Assembly: GCF_003073045.1 (NCBI RefSeq)
Contig: NC_037596.1
Coordinates: 14,883,012 to 14,947,011 of the forward strand
Length of the DNA: 64,000 bases
Source: Pomacea canaliculata
Taxonomy: Eukaryota > Mollusca > Gastropoda > Architaenioglossa > Ampullariidae
Direction: 5' to 3'
Under the pieces are notes generated by a model, which was not told the origin of the DNA, did not search any database, and saw nothing but the letters and a program-made list of their open reading frames with translations. The translations under genes and the position numbers were made by a program. Below, piece by piece: positions 46,432 to 59,221 of the stretch. Each line of letters starts with the position of its first letter. Position 1 is the first letter of the stretch.

Positions 46432-49400
46432 CGCTGGTTCTTGATTCGTAGCCAGCGCGAGACTAAGCACGAGGAAGTGAATGCTGGGTATTAAATGCTC
46501 TTAAATTAATGTTACTATCGAAAATCATACACTCGTGTACATGTGCACTACAGACGTTTATTGTGGCGATAAAAAGTAAGCCTCCCCAATCAGAAAGAAG
46601 GCACATATAACCACAAAGAGTCAATTCTATTGGGAAATATTTCCTTTTAAACTATGTCTTTATGTATAGGAAAGTAAATTCTATAAATGATTCGGAAGCA
46701 GTAGTCAACACGAGTAAGTTTTTTTCAAATTATGCATCACTAGTCCATGCCAGGGACTGTTACTTAAGATCAACCGAGAAATTTTAGTTACAAAATTTAA
46801 CAAAATAAATTATGTAAGGTTCAAGGACCGACATGATGGCCCTCATACCTTGGTTACGGAATGGGGGTGTTGTAAGGGCTTTAGGTTGACTGTGAGATGG
46901 AGAGTTCAGGGCTTTGGATCATCAGTGAGTAGTTTACTGGAATGAATAAGCTACTATAAGTATAGCACACACCTCCCACGGCCGTACAGACGCACGTGCG
47001 CCATCTTACTCAAGTAAGATGCCTGTGTCTTGCATATTCTTTCACACTACATAATATATCTAATCTTGCAATTATAACGAACTCTGCCCGATTGAGTTAA
47101 TCAAGACAAACAGACAAACCTAGATGTTGACATTAGTCATATGTCACAAATTATGTAGGACAGCCCCTAAAGGTCAACCATCAAATCTTTCATAGAATGT
47201 CAGTTCCTAACGAGGGTATCCGTGCAGCGTATACAGTCTGTTGAGGAATATTTCCGTGTGAAATGGCAATAACAACCAGGAGAAGTTCCCACATGAGATA
47301 TGGGCTAAGGGTGTGGTCAAATGGGACAGGGAAGTTACGAGCTGGGCAGAGGTCAACATGGAAGGCGGTTAGGTGTGCGCGATTTTGACCACAGGTCAAA
47401 CCAAACAAATGATATCACCAAAGTACCAGTTTTTCCATTGTTGATAATGGGATTCAAGATTCAACATTCTTTATTCTGTCACCCTTGAAGGGTTATTGAG
47501 ATATTAAAATATATCCATGCATGTTCACACACATTACTATCTTCATAAAAAAGTATCAATAATTTGTATACACACTTACTGACTGGTTTATGGCAACAGT
47601 AAATCTCAGGCAAATAAAAACAAAAAATAAAATCAAACCAACAACAAAAGAAGCAACAAACACAACAACAGTACCAAAAAAGGAAAAAAAGGGGATGCAA
47701 CTAATTCTTTCCATTATCCTCTCATTCTCTTTTTTTATACTCACATTCTTTACTTATTCCAGGCTCTTCGTGTATACCTGTATATGTAGTCAAGTAAATT
47801 AAAGTATATGACACATGTAAACAAAGGAAAAACATGCTTTGTTTTTTTTCTCTCACTGTCCTTCACGTACATTCTGTGTTCTTTACTCTTTCTTTACCCC
47901 TAAGGAATATTTACATATTAACACACTTCCATCCATCTCCATATACAGTATCTCACTTACACCCAACAACTCACACACACATAAACATTTTATAAATTCA
48001 TCTAGTTCACCTAAGTAAAATCTTTACGAATCAGGCTTATCTGTTTAATAATGACTGAAATTTATAACCATTTTGGTTCTTAATGTCCTTAATTGGTAAA
48101 TAATTTTTCCACTGGTAATCAATTTTTTTTACAGTAAAATAGGTAATGAAAATCATCCGCAATATCCTTAGTGTTACAAAGAGCCTTTCATTTCTAAGTA
48201 TATTTGTTTGCTTACAGTTATTGACTCAATAACCTAAATGTTATCAAAGGGAGACAATTATGGGGGAGTATTTTTAAGAAGAGTTCTGGTAAAAAAAAGT
48301 ATTTATAAACATTCTATAATTAAAATGTTTGGGGGGAGTTTAGTTCTCCTATCCATTTCTGGATATTTTTAGTGGTCCTGAAGGGACCTCTCTAATATCT
48401 TCTTTAACAAATTACCTGATATGTTTCCTGTTTTTCTGGTTTATTCATATTTCACTTAGACCAAGATCTTGCAGTGTTTACTGGACAGCACTGATATAAC
48501 TAGACTTAAGAATATTTGTTTCATGTAAGTTTAAGAGCATTCTACCACACTTTTCAAGCACTATGCAAGATGGAGTGGACTTTCTTACTTTGAGAATCAT
48601 TTTGTGAAATGTTAGCTGGAACTTAACACAAATATCATTAATATCACTAATGCCTATAAAAATAAAAGTAATGCAGGCAAATTACTATAGCTCTTGTTTC
48701 CTTTATCAGACAACAGTGTTTTAAGATGGCACAAACTAACAGATAATATTTTCATTATATAACCATTTCAGTATGCTATAAATGATTTAAACTTTCAATA
48801 CAGTTTATTTATCTATGTAGCTTTATAGCTAATTTCATTGTGTGAGAGTAATGATGATGATTGGCATCATACACCACTTCTGGAAGTTCAATATGACAGC
48901 AAACATCTTTACATCAATCTCACCTTTCTTAACCATATGCATCATCCTAATGTTTCAGCTTGCTGACAGTATTAGATATTTGTCTGTAGCTTCTCTTATA
49001 TATACAGAAACTATATGCTTTTTGGATTTGTGTGTATATATGTAGGTTTTCCATATGCGTATGTTCACGATAAGTAATGTGCATGAGAACATCATTTTTT
49101 AAAGCAATAATAGCTTTCTGATTTCCATTATATATAAAGTCTTCAATAAGTTAAATCCTAACTTGTGGGTGCATGTTTACAACTATGATGCAAACAGGCT
49201 TGTTCCATAAACTTAAATATGTGTCTGAGTTTACTATAGTTTTATTGCATTAATTTCTCTTTTTACTTTTGAGAAGCATGGTAAATCTTTCGGTCTTCCT
49301 CAGAAACCTAGTACTGTTTCTTTGGTTTTTTCTAATTTTCTGGCTAGTAAATAATATGTCAAATATGTTTTTCGGAATAAAATATTGACAAACTACAGTG

Positions 49401-50728
49401 CTTTGTTGAGTACATGGTGGTCTGATAGCTCATGCTGCATTCTTCTTCCTCACGTTTGCTACAATACCACTGACATTGATGTTTTGGTGTCTTATATGAC
49501 TGAGCAATGTTTCTGTTTGATAAATTCCCCATTTTTTTCATACTATAGGTGCACTGGTGTCACGTGGACCTTCGTGGGTATGAAATAAATATAGTGAACT
49601 GGTAAAATTACTCAGTATGAAATAAAGTATTGTTTTGTCATGTCTTAAAACCTTTGTTCAGAGATAAAGAAATGGAAAACCGGCATATTAATACAATCAC
49701 TTTGTCAGTTAGTGTAATAACTTCTTTAAGCCATATTTTATGTTTTTTTATGTCAGCAAATGCTTTCCGATGATAAGACACTTTTTTTCTATATTAATGC
49801 TTAACAAGAACCACGTTATCATTAAGAAACATTTCGATATATAAATGTTGCTTTTATTTTCAGACGTGGGCAGATAAAACTAAGAATGGAGTACTCATAA
49901 GTAAACAAAAAATATTGTTTAGACTTTGAAATAGAGATGCTTAGTTACGTCATTATTATACATCTTCTAAAATAAAGACAGTGTCATATTTAAGATAGGG
50001 CATTGCCAATAGTACGATTTTGTGTCAACAGCACGAATAATTGCACCAAATTTCGTCTTATAATATTGAGATACCGTACATGCCATTTAAAAGAGAAGCA
50101 TAATTAGTTAGAGGGTCTTGAAGTAGAAACCACTGAAGTAGAAACATGTTGTGTCATCTCCTTTATAACACATAACTGAGTTATTAACGAATTGTGTGTC
50201 TTTTTAAACTCAATTTATAGTACATCAGTACATAAGTACATCAGCCAAAAACATTTAAGAAACTTTCAGGTATAACTATATCTAAAGAAACATTGATTCA
50301 TTTCAAAAAATACATTGGTCTTGAAGATAACCACACATGTGACTTCTTTTCCAGTTAATTGGAAACAAGATGGAAAAAGTAATCAAAATATTTTGATATA
50401 TATATAAGGAAAAGCCATAAAAGATGACATCATATCAAATATATGTATTAAATTCGTTGGGTAAGAACAAATAAATAAAACGAATAGTATATTAGATACT
50501 ACTTCATTTAAATCAAAGCTTTTCATAAGGAATATTAATTAGATTAAACGAACCAACATTCCTGATATCCATTCTTAGTCTAAACAAAATGTTCATATAT
50601 ATATATATAAATTACTTAAAAATAAAATATAGGATGTAAGAGATACAAATTTTAAGGTGTTTGAATCTACGGTATATTTTCTAAAATCGCTTCATTAGAA
50701 GTTACAACAGGAACTCATGTTAATTAGC
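46432..50728. other. F-G intergenic region, nothing coding recognised
   Basis: AT-rich DNA. A minus-strand ATG at 47299 opens MWELLLVVIAISHG and meets a GTATAC donor; it resembles a signal exon, but its phase (0) differs from this gene family (1) and no downstream exon fits. The 47600-47690 stretch is A-rich simple sequence. Confidence 0.45.
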
Positions 50729-50902
50729 CAGGGCTTCTGCTTACGCAAAAAATGCGTACAGTACTCATTAAAAGTTCGGAGGACTCCTTCAATTTTTGTC
50801 AATGGGGTCCCCTTCAAATCTGGGCGAAGAACAGGGACCCCTTCTTCAGATTTTTAAGGAGTCCCTGGGACCCCAAAGAATTTAGCCTTAGCAGAAGCCC
50901 TG
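50729..50902. mobile_element. hAT-like MITE with target duplication
   Basis: This 174-base element has ends CAGGGCTTCTGCTTA and TTAGCAGAAGCCCTG that are near-perfect inverted repeats. The same seven bases, AATTAGC, flank both sides (50722-50728 and 50903-50909), close to the 8-base duplication of hAT elements. It has no coding capacity. Confidence 0.75.
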
Positions 50903-51016
50903 AATTAGCTGTACTCATGTTCCATGATCAATGCCAATTGACAAATGATCGATACCGTAATTACAGTAATTAAAAAATAGTTATCTTAAATTCACAGTTA
51001 GTGATCATTGTAACAT

Positions 51017-51022
51017 TTTATT
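51017..51022 (-). terminator. Probable polyadenylation signal of gene G
   Basis: AATAAA on the minus strand lies about 155 bases after the gene G stop. Confidence 0.5.
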
Positions 51023-51078
51023 ACGCCATAAAATAAAACAAACAAAAAAATGGTTTAAAAAGCAGACCACATTGCTGT

Positions 51079-51190
51079 GTAAGTCCGAGTTGTTATCTAA
51101 ACATTTCTGCTGTTAACAACTGGGGCAAGTATTCTTTGCTGATGTAAGTCCAAGTTGTTATCTAAACATTTCTGCTGTTAACAACTGGGC
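51079..51190 (-). repeat. Tandem duplication (period 65) covering the 3' end of gene G
   Basis: Two copies start GTAAGTCC(G/A)AGTTGTTATC, at 51079 and 51144, and are nearly identical for 46 bases. The copy nearer the gene contains the last codons and the TAA stop of gene G; the other lies in its 3' untranslated region. Confidence 0.9.
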
Positions 51191-54100
51191 AAAGAATCAA
51201 CAACTACTTCTGCTTTAGGGTAGTTGCTTTCCACCACACAAGTGGTTTCATCGGCTTTTGGTAATATCTTCTGTTCGGTGTCACAATATCTATCATAAGA
51301 TATTAACTGAGAATTAAGTTTCTTGGATTCTTCCACGTCCTCCCTTTTCATATGAACTGCAGACCTGTAGGAACAATCAGTGTCATTTATTAGAACAATA
51401 AGGAACTTATTAGAAGTGAAGCATGTATTTTAGTAACAAATAAACAAATACTAAATATGAAGATACAGTATTCACTTTTACTCCAAGTTTACAGTACTGT
51501 AAGGAATCCTGCATGTATATCGCATTCATATTACAACTCACCTTCGTTTTTTAACAATAACAAATCCAAGTGTCAAAACCAAAGCCAAAGCCAGCACACC
51601 AACAACTGGCAACACCACAGGAACCACCGACACAGACGAACCTATAAATTAAAATGTAGGAATAATATAAGCAAAGCAGAGCTTTATTGCCCTTTGAAAA
51701 CATGAGCAAGTAAAATTTACAAAAAAACATTTTAGATGATATGAAAAAATCTAAAAAATTAATAATTAGTGACAAATTGATATCTTTTGTTTCCCTTCGC
51801 ATATTTGGAATCATTAAAGCCCTTTCCAGCTGGCAGAAGAAAGATCTACATATAATCACATCTCCGATGAAGCTTTACGATGCTTCTTTAGCCTGACTGT
51901 GAGACGTTAGAATAATCTCAAGCATGAAATTGTCAAAGTAATACACTTTAGAAGAATGTGTAATGATTTGAATACAATGAAGATATGCTAGAAAAACAAC
52001 ATTACTTGAGGAGAGGGGATTACTACACTTGAATATAAACTTTACAGATAAAGGTAAAAATGCAGTCTGATTGCTGAAATAAATAAATAAACAAATAAAT
52101 AAACAAATAAATAAATAAATATTAGCAGCATGTTAAAGCAGAGTCGGAAATTTTCCTTGAACTCTTTTTTTTTGATCAACATGTAATTTAGGCAAGCGTA
52201 AGTAGCCAAAGGCTAGAGTGTACCTTCAAGTGTTCTGATCCTCAGCGAAGCGCATCAACCACCAGGATTTGGGGTGTCAACAACAGTTATCGACGTTTTA
52301 AGGGAACACAATCTTTATAGACTATTTTAAACAAAACTGCCAACTATTTCAGAAGTTACTTACTTTCTGTATCTTTGACCACAGTCAAGCTGCACACTTG
52401 GGCTTGGAGTTGCGGGACAAAAGTGTTTGGCCGACACACATACTCTCCACCTGGATCGTCTTTCACTGTGAGAGTCACATGAAACATGTCATCACCTCCC
52501 ACAGTGTCATACTGACACACACTGGAGCTTTGACATTCTGATTTGGTGATGCTGGCCAAGACACCTAAAAATAATTACAATGAATATTTTTCAGTGTCAG
52601 TGTAATGGTATCAATAATTCAATAGATAGTTTAATAATATGATATAAAGTTTTTCATGCCCACTGCTGTGAATATTTACATTACAACTGTTGTATTCTCT
52701 CCATAAAGAAAATTTGATGAGCTCTAAATAGTATTAAAGCTTACTCTTGTTTTTCTCTATACTAAAGCTGTCCACGTTGAACGAAAATCTGCAGTTGAAA
52801 ATTACTTCAGCTCCGTCTCTAGGCTTAATTGCCTCACAAGTTGCATTATCTGCAAATCACAAAGTTATACATAGGTAATGTCTATATTTCTGGCAATAAA
52901 AGGCACACAATTTTTCATTGATAAGTACTTGCCTACAAACATTCAAAAGCTTTTCATGTTTCATTAAGCTATGTAACTTTTTGCACTCTTCGTTTCACTG
53001 TTTGTGATTATTTATCTATCTCTTTCTTTATTTTTATCTTTGTAAATCTGTCTATTTATATTTCTCTCCCTCTGTCCATCTATAAATGGATCCTAGGGTC
53101 TATATTAAAAGTTTGTAACGTTTATTCTACTAAAAAAAAAACCTCCTTTGTGCCAATGAAATAAAGCTGTTAACTTATTAATTATTACCTTGCCTTCCCG
53201 AAAAACGACAGGTGATGGCATTAGGCAGAAAGCCGTTAGTGCTGCATCCGTAACTTCCCTTTTTGTTGACAAATCTGAGTGGTACAGTGATGACAACAAT
53301 GTCAGACACAGGCTGCTGGCACTCAAAGCCTTCCTGTCCGATGCAGTAAAGCTGATGGTCTATCCATGCACAGTCAATCAGCTTCTCTGTGTATTACAAT
53401 AAGGAGTTTGTTGACACTGTGTTCTCATGCACTATTTAAATAAGCATTACAGCAATTTTGTTGTTGGTTAATAGTAAAAAAAAATAATGTCATTCACAGA
53501 GAATTGTATCGTAAATCTGAATCGGATAGTTTTGTGCTATTCAATTTAGAGCATGTGATAAATAATCAGAGCTCGAAAAAATATAAATGTAAGATTATAA
53601 ATAAAATAGGACTGATACATCTATTACAAAATTAAATTGATTAATTATCGCAATAAAGTACTTGTCATTTAGCTAAATATTTGAAAGCTAAATTCAATGG
53701 CAGTCTAATCTGGGTGGGAAATTATGTTGTTATCACCAAAAAGTTTGTCTATGATTCCGTTTGAGGAAGAAAGGTATTTAATAATTTATTTTTAATCCCA
53801 TCGTTAACGTGTGCTTCTTCGCCTTTTTCTTCATTTTAATAAATGAAAATATTAGGAGCGAGGTTAAAAAGGCGATTTTTTTCTTTTTTCCCTCTTTCGT
53901 ACACACACAAACACTAACACGTGTTACGTGTTCACACACGATTTAAACATTTGTATAAATAAGTTACCTTCTCCACCGCTGTCAGGGTAAAAATAGATTG
54001 AAAAATCAGTTTGCGTTGAGTTAATATTTACTGGGAATGTAAATGTCAGTTTACTATTCTCCATTGCTGTACACTTCGTTTCCTTCAAAGCTGCAAAGTA

Positions 54101-54468
54101 AAATAATAATACAAGTTTCAAAATACGATGCATATGAAACATTCAAACAGTAAGAGATGTCTGTCTTATAAAAATAGTACTGAAATTTGTAGTTGATATG
54201 CAATTGATTTAAAACTGCCCAAATATAAAAAAATGATGAAGTAAGATTTTACTATTTACAGTGTTATGTAAACCCATTTTATTCAGCTGATTCATAAGCG
54301 TATCAAAAATAGTTTGTAAAATATATGCTAATTTTTGAAACAACATAATTTTATATAAAGTATTAAGTTTATTATTAAGTAACTAAACGTGTGTTAACAC
54401 TAACCGTTTGCTGTGAAAGAGAGTAGCAAACTACCAACGAAGGATGTGTGCATGAATGAACGTGTCAT
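51178..54468 (-). CDS. Gene G, family 1: two-Ig-domain type I membrane receptor (inverted copy)
   Basis: Seven minus-strand exons: 54468-54405, 54090-53968, 53386-53189, 52849-52745, 52564-52364, 51641-51542 and 51364-51178 (TAA); 325 residues. A signal peptide (FVGSLLLSFTANA) is followed by Ig-like domain 1 (KLTFTF at strand B, where the usual Cys is Thr; GSYGCS at strand F), domain 2 (VIFNCRF; GEYVCR) and a membrane helix (VVLPVVGVLALALVLTLGFV) with KKRR after it. The tail of about 60 residues has LISYDRYC and SNYPKAEV but no ITIM, and is unrelated to the tails of A and C. Intron phases equal those of A and C. It is the family 1 member of the inverted unit G-F. A small tandem duplication overlaps its stop codon. 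Confidence 0.86.
52078..52123 (+). repeat. (AAAT)n/(AAAC)n microsatellite in an intron of gene G
   Basis: About eleven four-base units, mostly AAAT with a few AAAC. Confidence 0.9.
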
Positions 54469-55058
54469 TTGTGGTTGGCAGCAGTCACGACGCAGTTACT
54501 GCAAACAAAATTTTGTAAATCAAGGCTATTTTTCACGTATTATCAAAATATTTACTTGAAATAAAAGTATTCTAATTTAGTACTTAACTCAGTAGCTAAA
54601 TATGAATGTCATGGAGTAAAATAATGGAAAAAGTTCTAAAATTCCAATGTTTCTTACTTAATTGTAAGCACAGCCAGGTACACCTCTGAAGAGAGCCTCG
54701 GGGCCTACGTGGGAGTAACAAAAGTTTTGCAGGTAACTTATCTATGACAGAAGGTCGTCGGGTGGTTAAGCTGCAATGACTAGACTCCTGACATCGGCCT
54801 AAGCCTCTTTTTAATAGAAGGTCACCTTGAAAATGTTAATCAGTTCACCTGTCCTCAAGGTAGGGTTGACTATCAGAACAGGTGAAGTAAACAACTGCTT
54901 AGGGCACAAGGACTGAGAAAGTGGGGCACACAATATTAAAAATATTTATTACCTTTCAGCGTTATGTTTGGATACTTCTTTCTCAGTACTTGTAAATCTG
55001 TTGTTCTTGTATGACCCTTGTTGAATTCTCAGTGTTTTGTCTTCACTTGTAACAAATG

Positions 55059-55341
55059 TTGACAATAAAATAAATACATTTCACTTTAGAATGAAGACTG
55101 TTTCTGGGATTTTATTAGTTTTAAGTGTAAATTAAGGGGCAGGAAAAAAATATGCTTCGGGTGTATTAAGATATCTTAGTTTGAGGAGAATCACATGGGT
55201 TGTGATGGGTTGACAATAAAATAAATACATTTCACTTTAGAATGAAGACTGTTTCTGGGATTTTATTAGTTTTAAGTGTAAATTAAGGGGCAGGAAAAAA
55301 ATATGCTTCGGGTGTATTAAGATATCTTAGTTTGAGGAGAA
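55059..55341 (+). repeat. 132-base direct repeat with 19-base spacer
   Basis: Segments 55059-55190 and 55210-55341 read as identical by eye (both start TTGACAATAAAATAAATACA and end TTTGAGGAGAA). Identity implies a very recent duplication or an assembly artefact. Confidence 0.9.
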
Positions 55342-55989
55342 AGAAGGGTAAACGGCTAGAGCAGTGTCATGGATCTAGTCAGAGTGCTAGGACTGGGCGC
55401 GTGTGTGGATGAAAGCGTGCGAATGATGGACGTTCTCTAAATGGAACGTGATAAATGACGTCAAGTGACGTCAAAAAAAATAGTGAGGTAAGCAGGAGAG
55501 AGACGTTAGAAAAGATATGGAAGCAGAAGGACGTTAGAGGGCATTTTTAGAAGAAGAAGGACGCTAGAGAACAGAGAGAAGGAGAGGTGAACGCAATTGC
55601 CAAGACATTTGCTTCGCTAGTCGGAGATCGAATAAGGTAGTATGAACGAAGAAACTACTGCCAAGACAGTAAGTTTGAAAAGCGAGTAGAAGCTACGGTG
55701 AATTTTGTGGTTGTGATAGAAGAGACGTTGATTGCCAAGACAGTGAGCTTATAGTGTGTGAGGTGTTCTTTGTACTTCGTAGATGTGGAAATCGAAGGAA
55801 AAACTATTGTGTTAGAACCGTTTTGTTTTTATAGTTAGGATCTATTTTTTTTGTAATTTTGATCAGTAAACAGACTCGTACAGGCGAATCATTCTTTAAT
55901 TGGAACGAACGAAAGAACGCGCAGTTGTCCGACCCGCTGGTGAGTTGGAGAGAGTGAAAGACAAGAGGCACTGGCGGCGTCGTGACAAG
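55342..55989. other. G-H intergenic segment, purine-rich, no gene recognised
   Basis: GA-rich sequence with repeated GACGTTAGA / GACGCTAGA words (55500-55575) and recurring GCCAAGACA words (55600, 55660, 55733). This suggests a degenerate repeat unit of unknown type. No coding evidence. Confidence 0.35.
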
Positions 55990-56191
55990 CAGAGGTGGGC
56001 AATTAATTTTCCCAGGGGGCCGCATGAGAAATTGGGATGGTTTTAGAGGGCCGGACTAATATAGTTAACTTCGTTTTACCCAATACTGTATAAATAGTAT
56101 ATATATACTGGCGGGCGGGCCAGCGGGCGGGCCGGTCTGAGACAGGAGGCGGGCCGGATCCGGCCCGCGGGCTGGGCTTTGCCCTGGTCTG
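55990..56191. mobile_element. hAT-like MITE with GC-rich 3' half
   Basis: The left end is CAGAGGTGGGCAATT; the right end, TTTGCCCTGGTCTG, is an imperfect inverted copy. The interior carries GGGCCGGAC and, near the right end, GGGCCGGATCCGGCCCGCGG, typical of this non-autonomous hAT class. No clean target duplication is visible. Confidence 0.65.
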
Positions 56192-57860
56192 GGATAGAGG
56201 GATGCAAGGCTTATAAATCTCTATTTTTACAGAGAAATTCAGGGCCAGCCAATGTTCCATTTCTACTTTCCTTCTTTCACAAACTTTTTTGTTAATTCAT
56301 AAAACAGTAATCGAAAGGAACTTATAAACTCTCTTTCTCTTAGTGAAAAAAACCTCATTTAACCATTTCATTAGCAAATTTAAGAAAGAATTCAGTTGTG
56401 ACTAGCTGTGGTTTTTAAATAAGAACAAAATAAGAAAATCATCATTTAATTTTTTTTTAATTTGTCAGTTACACTGCATCAGTAAATATGTAGAAGGTTT
56501 TGAGTTTATTTGGGCATATTAAATATTTCAAGTATGCTTTAAACCTTTAAATCTTAACACTCAACAAAGGTGGCTGTAGCTAAGATAAACTATATTAACT
56601 TAATACAACAAATCACACTTTTCAAGTGTTATAAGTGCAGGCACTAAATATTTTAGAAGCACAAAGATAAAGCATTGAAAGCAAACACAAAACTGAACTT
56701 CAACATAGATATGATTACGCACAGAGGTGTAATGTTGTATAGCAGGTATCGTAATATAATACAACTCTATACACATATACATACCAGGAGTAGGCTTGAC
56801 ACTTTTTTTCGCTCCCCTTATCTGTCTGAAATAAGGAAGAAGTACATGTGTCAAAGTGTTGTGACACGACTACAAATTTAGGCCTAAGCTTTTTCAGTTG
56901 AAATAGGTCTCTGCGATAGCGCTGACTAAAGCCCCCCTACTCCTTATTTCTCGTTAATATTAAAACGAAACAATAGAGCAACAAAATGTAGACAGAAATG
57001 TGTTTGAAATATCAACATCACACCAAAAGACAAAAGTGATCTTTAATATCCCCTCTCCTTTCACGCACTGTATTGTTTAAATGAAAGCCACAGAATGTGG
57101 ATATATAAGATATAATCTGCTAATTTTCTGAGATCAGGTGATTTAATACAGTAGTATTTTTCGTTTTCTCTTTAATCTCCATGGCTCTAGAATAAATTTA
57201 ATATGGGTTGTGATGATTTAAGAATGGTTTAAGATTTAACTAATTTATTTCATCGATAATATTTTTGTGATACTGTTGTAGCAAAATCTCCAAGTCATGA
57301 AATCCGCTACCACCATCGGTAAGCACTAAGTGGTTCTACTTGTTATGTGTACGACCTACATACAGGCGGTGACTACAGAAAGGTCAATACCTTTAAGGAA
57401 CCCTCTAGTGTGCTACACACCCCTTAAACACTCAAGTAGATCAAGGAAGTAAGCAATCTACCCATCCGGGATTTCCCGCACAGTAGTAAGTGAGATAACC
57501 TCAGTCCTGTACACCGTGTATAATGGCCAGGAAAGCAAAATGGCGTATGAGATCGGTGAAAATATACAGATAGAAGACAGGTGGACGGGTGAGCACATTA
57601 GTAACCAGTTAGGTTACATGCTGGTGTCAATGATTCTTTAAAGATCAGCAAGCACAGGTACGTTTACTTCCCTGACAATAATGTTTTAGTATAATTCTAC
57701 AGATTGTAACCATCCGTACTCGCGTGTGTCTTCTTGTGTATAATTATAAGCAGGTAGGTGTACCTATGTTAACACATGTGTATCAAGCACCCAAAATACA
57801 CATATGGAGGCTGATGCACATGCACACACTGCTACTTTTCTAGAATTCCGCAACCAGCAG
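56192..57860. other. G-H intergenic segment, no gene recognised
   Basis: AT-rich to 57240. Around 57260-57560 base composition is more balanced. A 37-base open segment between a possible acceptor (57281) and a GTAAGC donor near 57318 could be a tiny exon but has no support. Confidence 0.35.
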
Positions 57861-57867
57861 ACTGATT

Positions 57868-58200
57868 ATGTTACATAGTTTCTGTATAGTGTGCGCTAGC
57901 TGCAATTCAAGATTGTCATACTTATTTGCTATCTTGTTGTTAATGGCCTTGCACAATCTCTCAAAGCGTGTCTTACTACCAGCCTGGCAGCTCAAATCAC
58001 TCTGTACACATCAGATTTCTCACCCTCTTATCAGACTCGAGGGGTTCGGCCATCGCTCATTCTCTTTCGCTGGCTCAAGTATTTGGAATAGCCTGCATCT
58101 GTCTCTCTATACAGTGGGGATACTAGGTGGTTCCTGGTCTAAACTTTTTAAAAAACCTATCTCTTTCGGAAATATATTTGATTTTTTTTTCTCCTTTACT
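57868..58200 (+). mobile_element. CR1/L2-like LINE C-terminal fragment
   Basis: The frame reads FGHRSFSFAGSSIWNSLHLS, the hallmark 'GxRSFSxxAPxxWNSLP' motif near the end of CR1/L2-type polyproteins, preceded by a worn LRSSSxxxL-like segment. Sense orientation, 5' truncated. Confidence 0.75.
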
Positions 58201-58674
58201 TGTGGTATTGGCCTTCTTTTTCTACATAAATACAAATCCTTCTGACTGTGAAGAGTTCAAGCGTGTCCATACATTCCTAAGGGTCTTTTGTGAAAGCAAA
58301 CGTAATCCTGTCAAATTTATTCGAAGTAAATGTTGGTGTTGCAAATATTTTGAACTTTTTTGAAATGTTACAGTTGACAAAATAAATAGATAAATAAATA
58401 AAGATGTACTTTACTACATCTGCCCTATATTTCTTACGTAAAAATCTATCCCAAATTGTAATGTTCTTATTTTAATTCATGGTAATGGATTGAGTAGTTA
58501 CTGAAGAATGAACTATGCAATCAACTCAAAAAAAATAATTTTATTAACTTAAAAAAAGACTGTTCATTTTAATTCATATGAGATTTTAACCGCTTACAGC
58601 TTATCGATTGTCAAAACGTGATACAGAATTGCAAGATATTTAGGGTAATAAATACTTTCTTTTTCTGTTTTCAG

Positions 58675-58813
58675 TCGCTGGACAGCCATCATGAAGTGCG
58701 CGAGTCGGGGCTATTCTGTTTCCCTATCAGCGGGTCATCTAATGTTACTGCTTGATTTTACTGAACCACTCCTTATTATACTTGCGTACTCCCTGAACTG
58801 TCTTGAGCAATAA
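58675..58813 (+). other. Possible terminal exon of an unseen gene
   Basis: A strong acceptor (CTTTTTCTGTTTTCAG) precedes an open frame SLDSHHEVRESGLFCFPISG ending at a TGA at about 58755, with AATAAA at about 58808. No convincing upstream exon was found, so this is weak. Confidence 0.2.
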
Positions 58814-59221
58814 ATACACACGTATGTAAATAGAATACACTTTATTTTTTGAGGAAATTAATGAAAATATGACATCTTAAACCATCTGTATATTACAAAT
58901 TTAACCAAGAAAAAATCAACAATACATTATCAAAGAGAATGTATTTTCTTAAACTGATCAAAAGCCGATTTTTCGCTGAGTTCACCTTTAACTGGATTAG
59001 TGCTAATTATTATGAAAACCGTGTGTCTACGCTTTTGAAGTTTTAAATTATAATCATTCATGAAACTATTTTAGCATTTTATTTGTGTTTACATAGAGAT
59101 ATGATGTTAAAAAGCAGTTTATACCTAGCAATTAGAAAGTACATTTAAAAAATAAAAGTTTGAGGGACATTCTTGTAAAAAATTATAAAACATTTCAAAG
59201 AGTGCCACTTACACTCTACAG

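Noticed and set aside
47240-47299. Minus-strand signal-peptide-like exon (MWELLLVVIAISHG)
   Set aside because: It would end in phase 0 while the receptor family uses phase 1, the donor is weak, and gene F already has its own signal exon.
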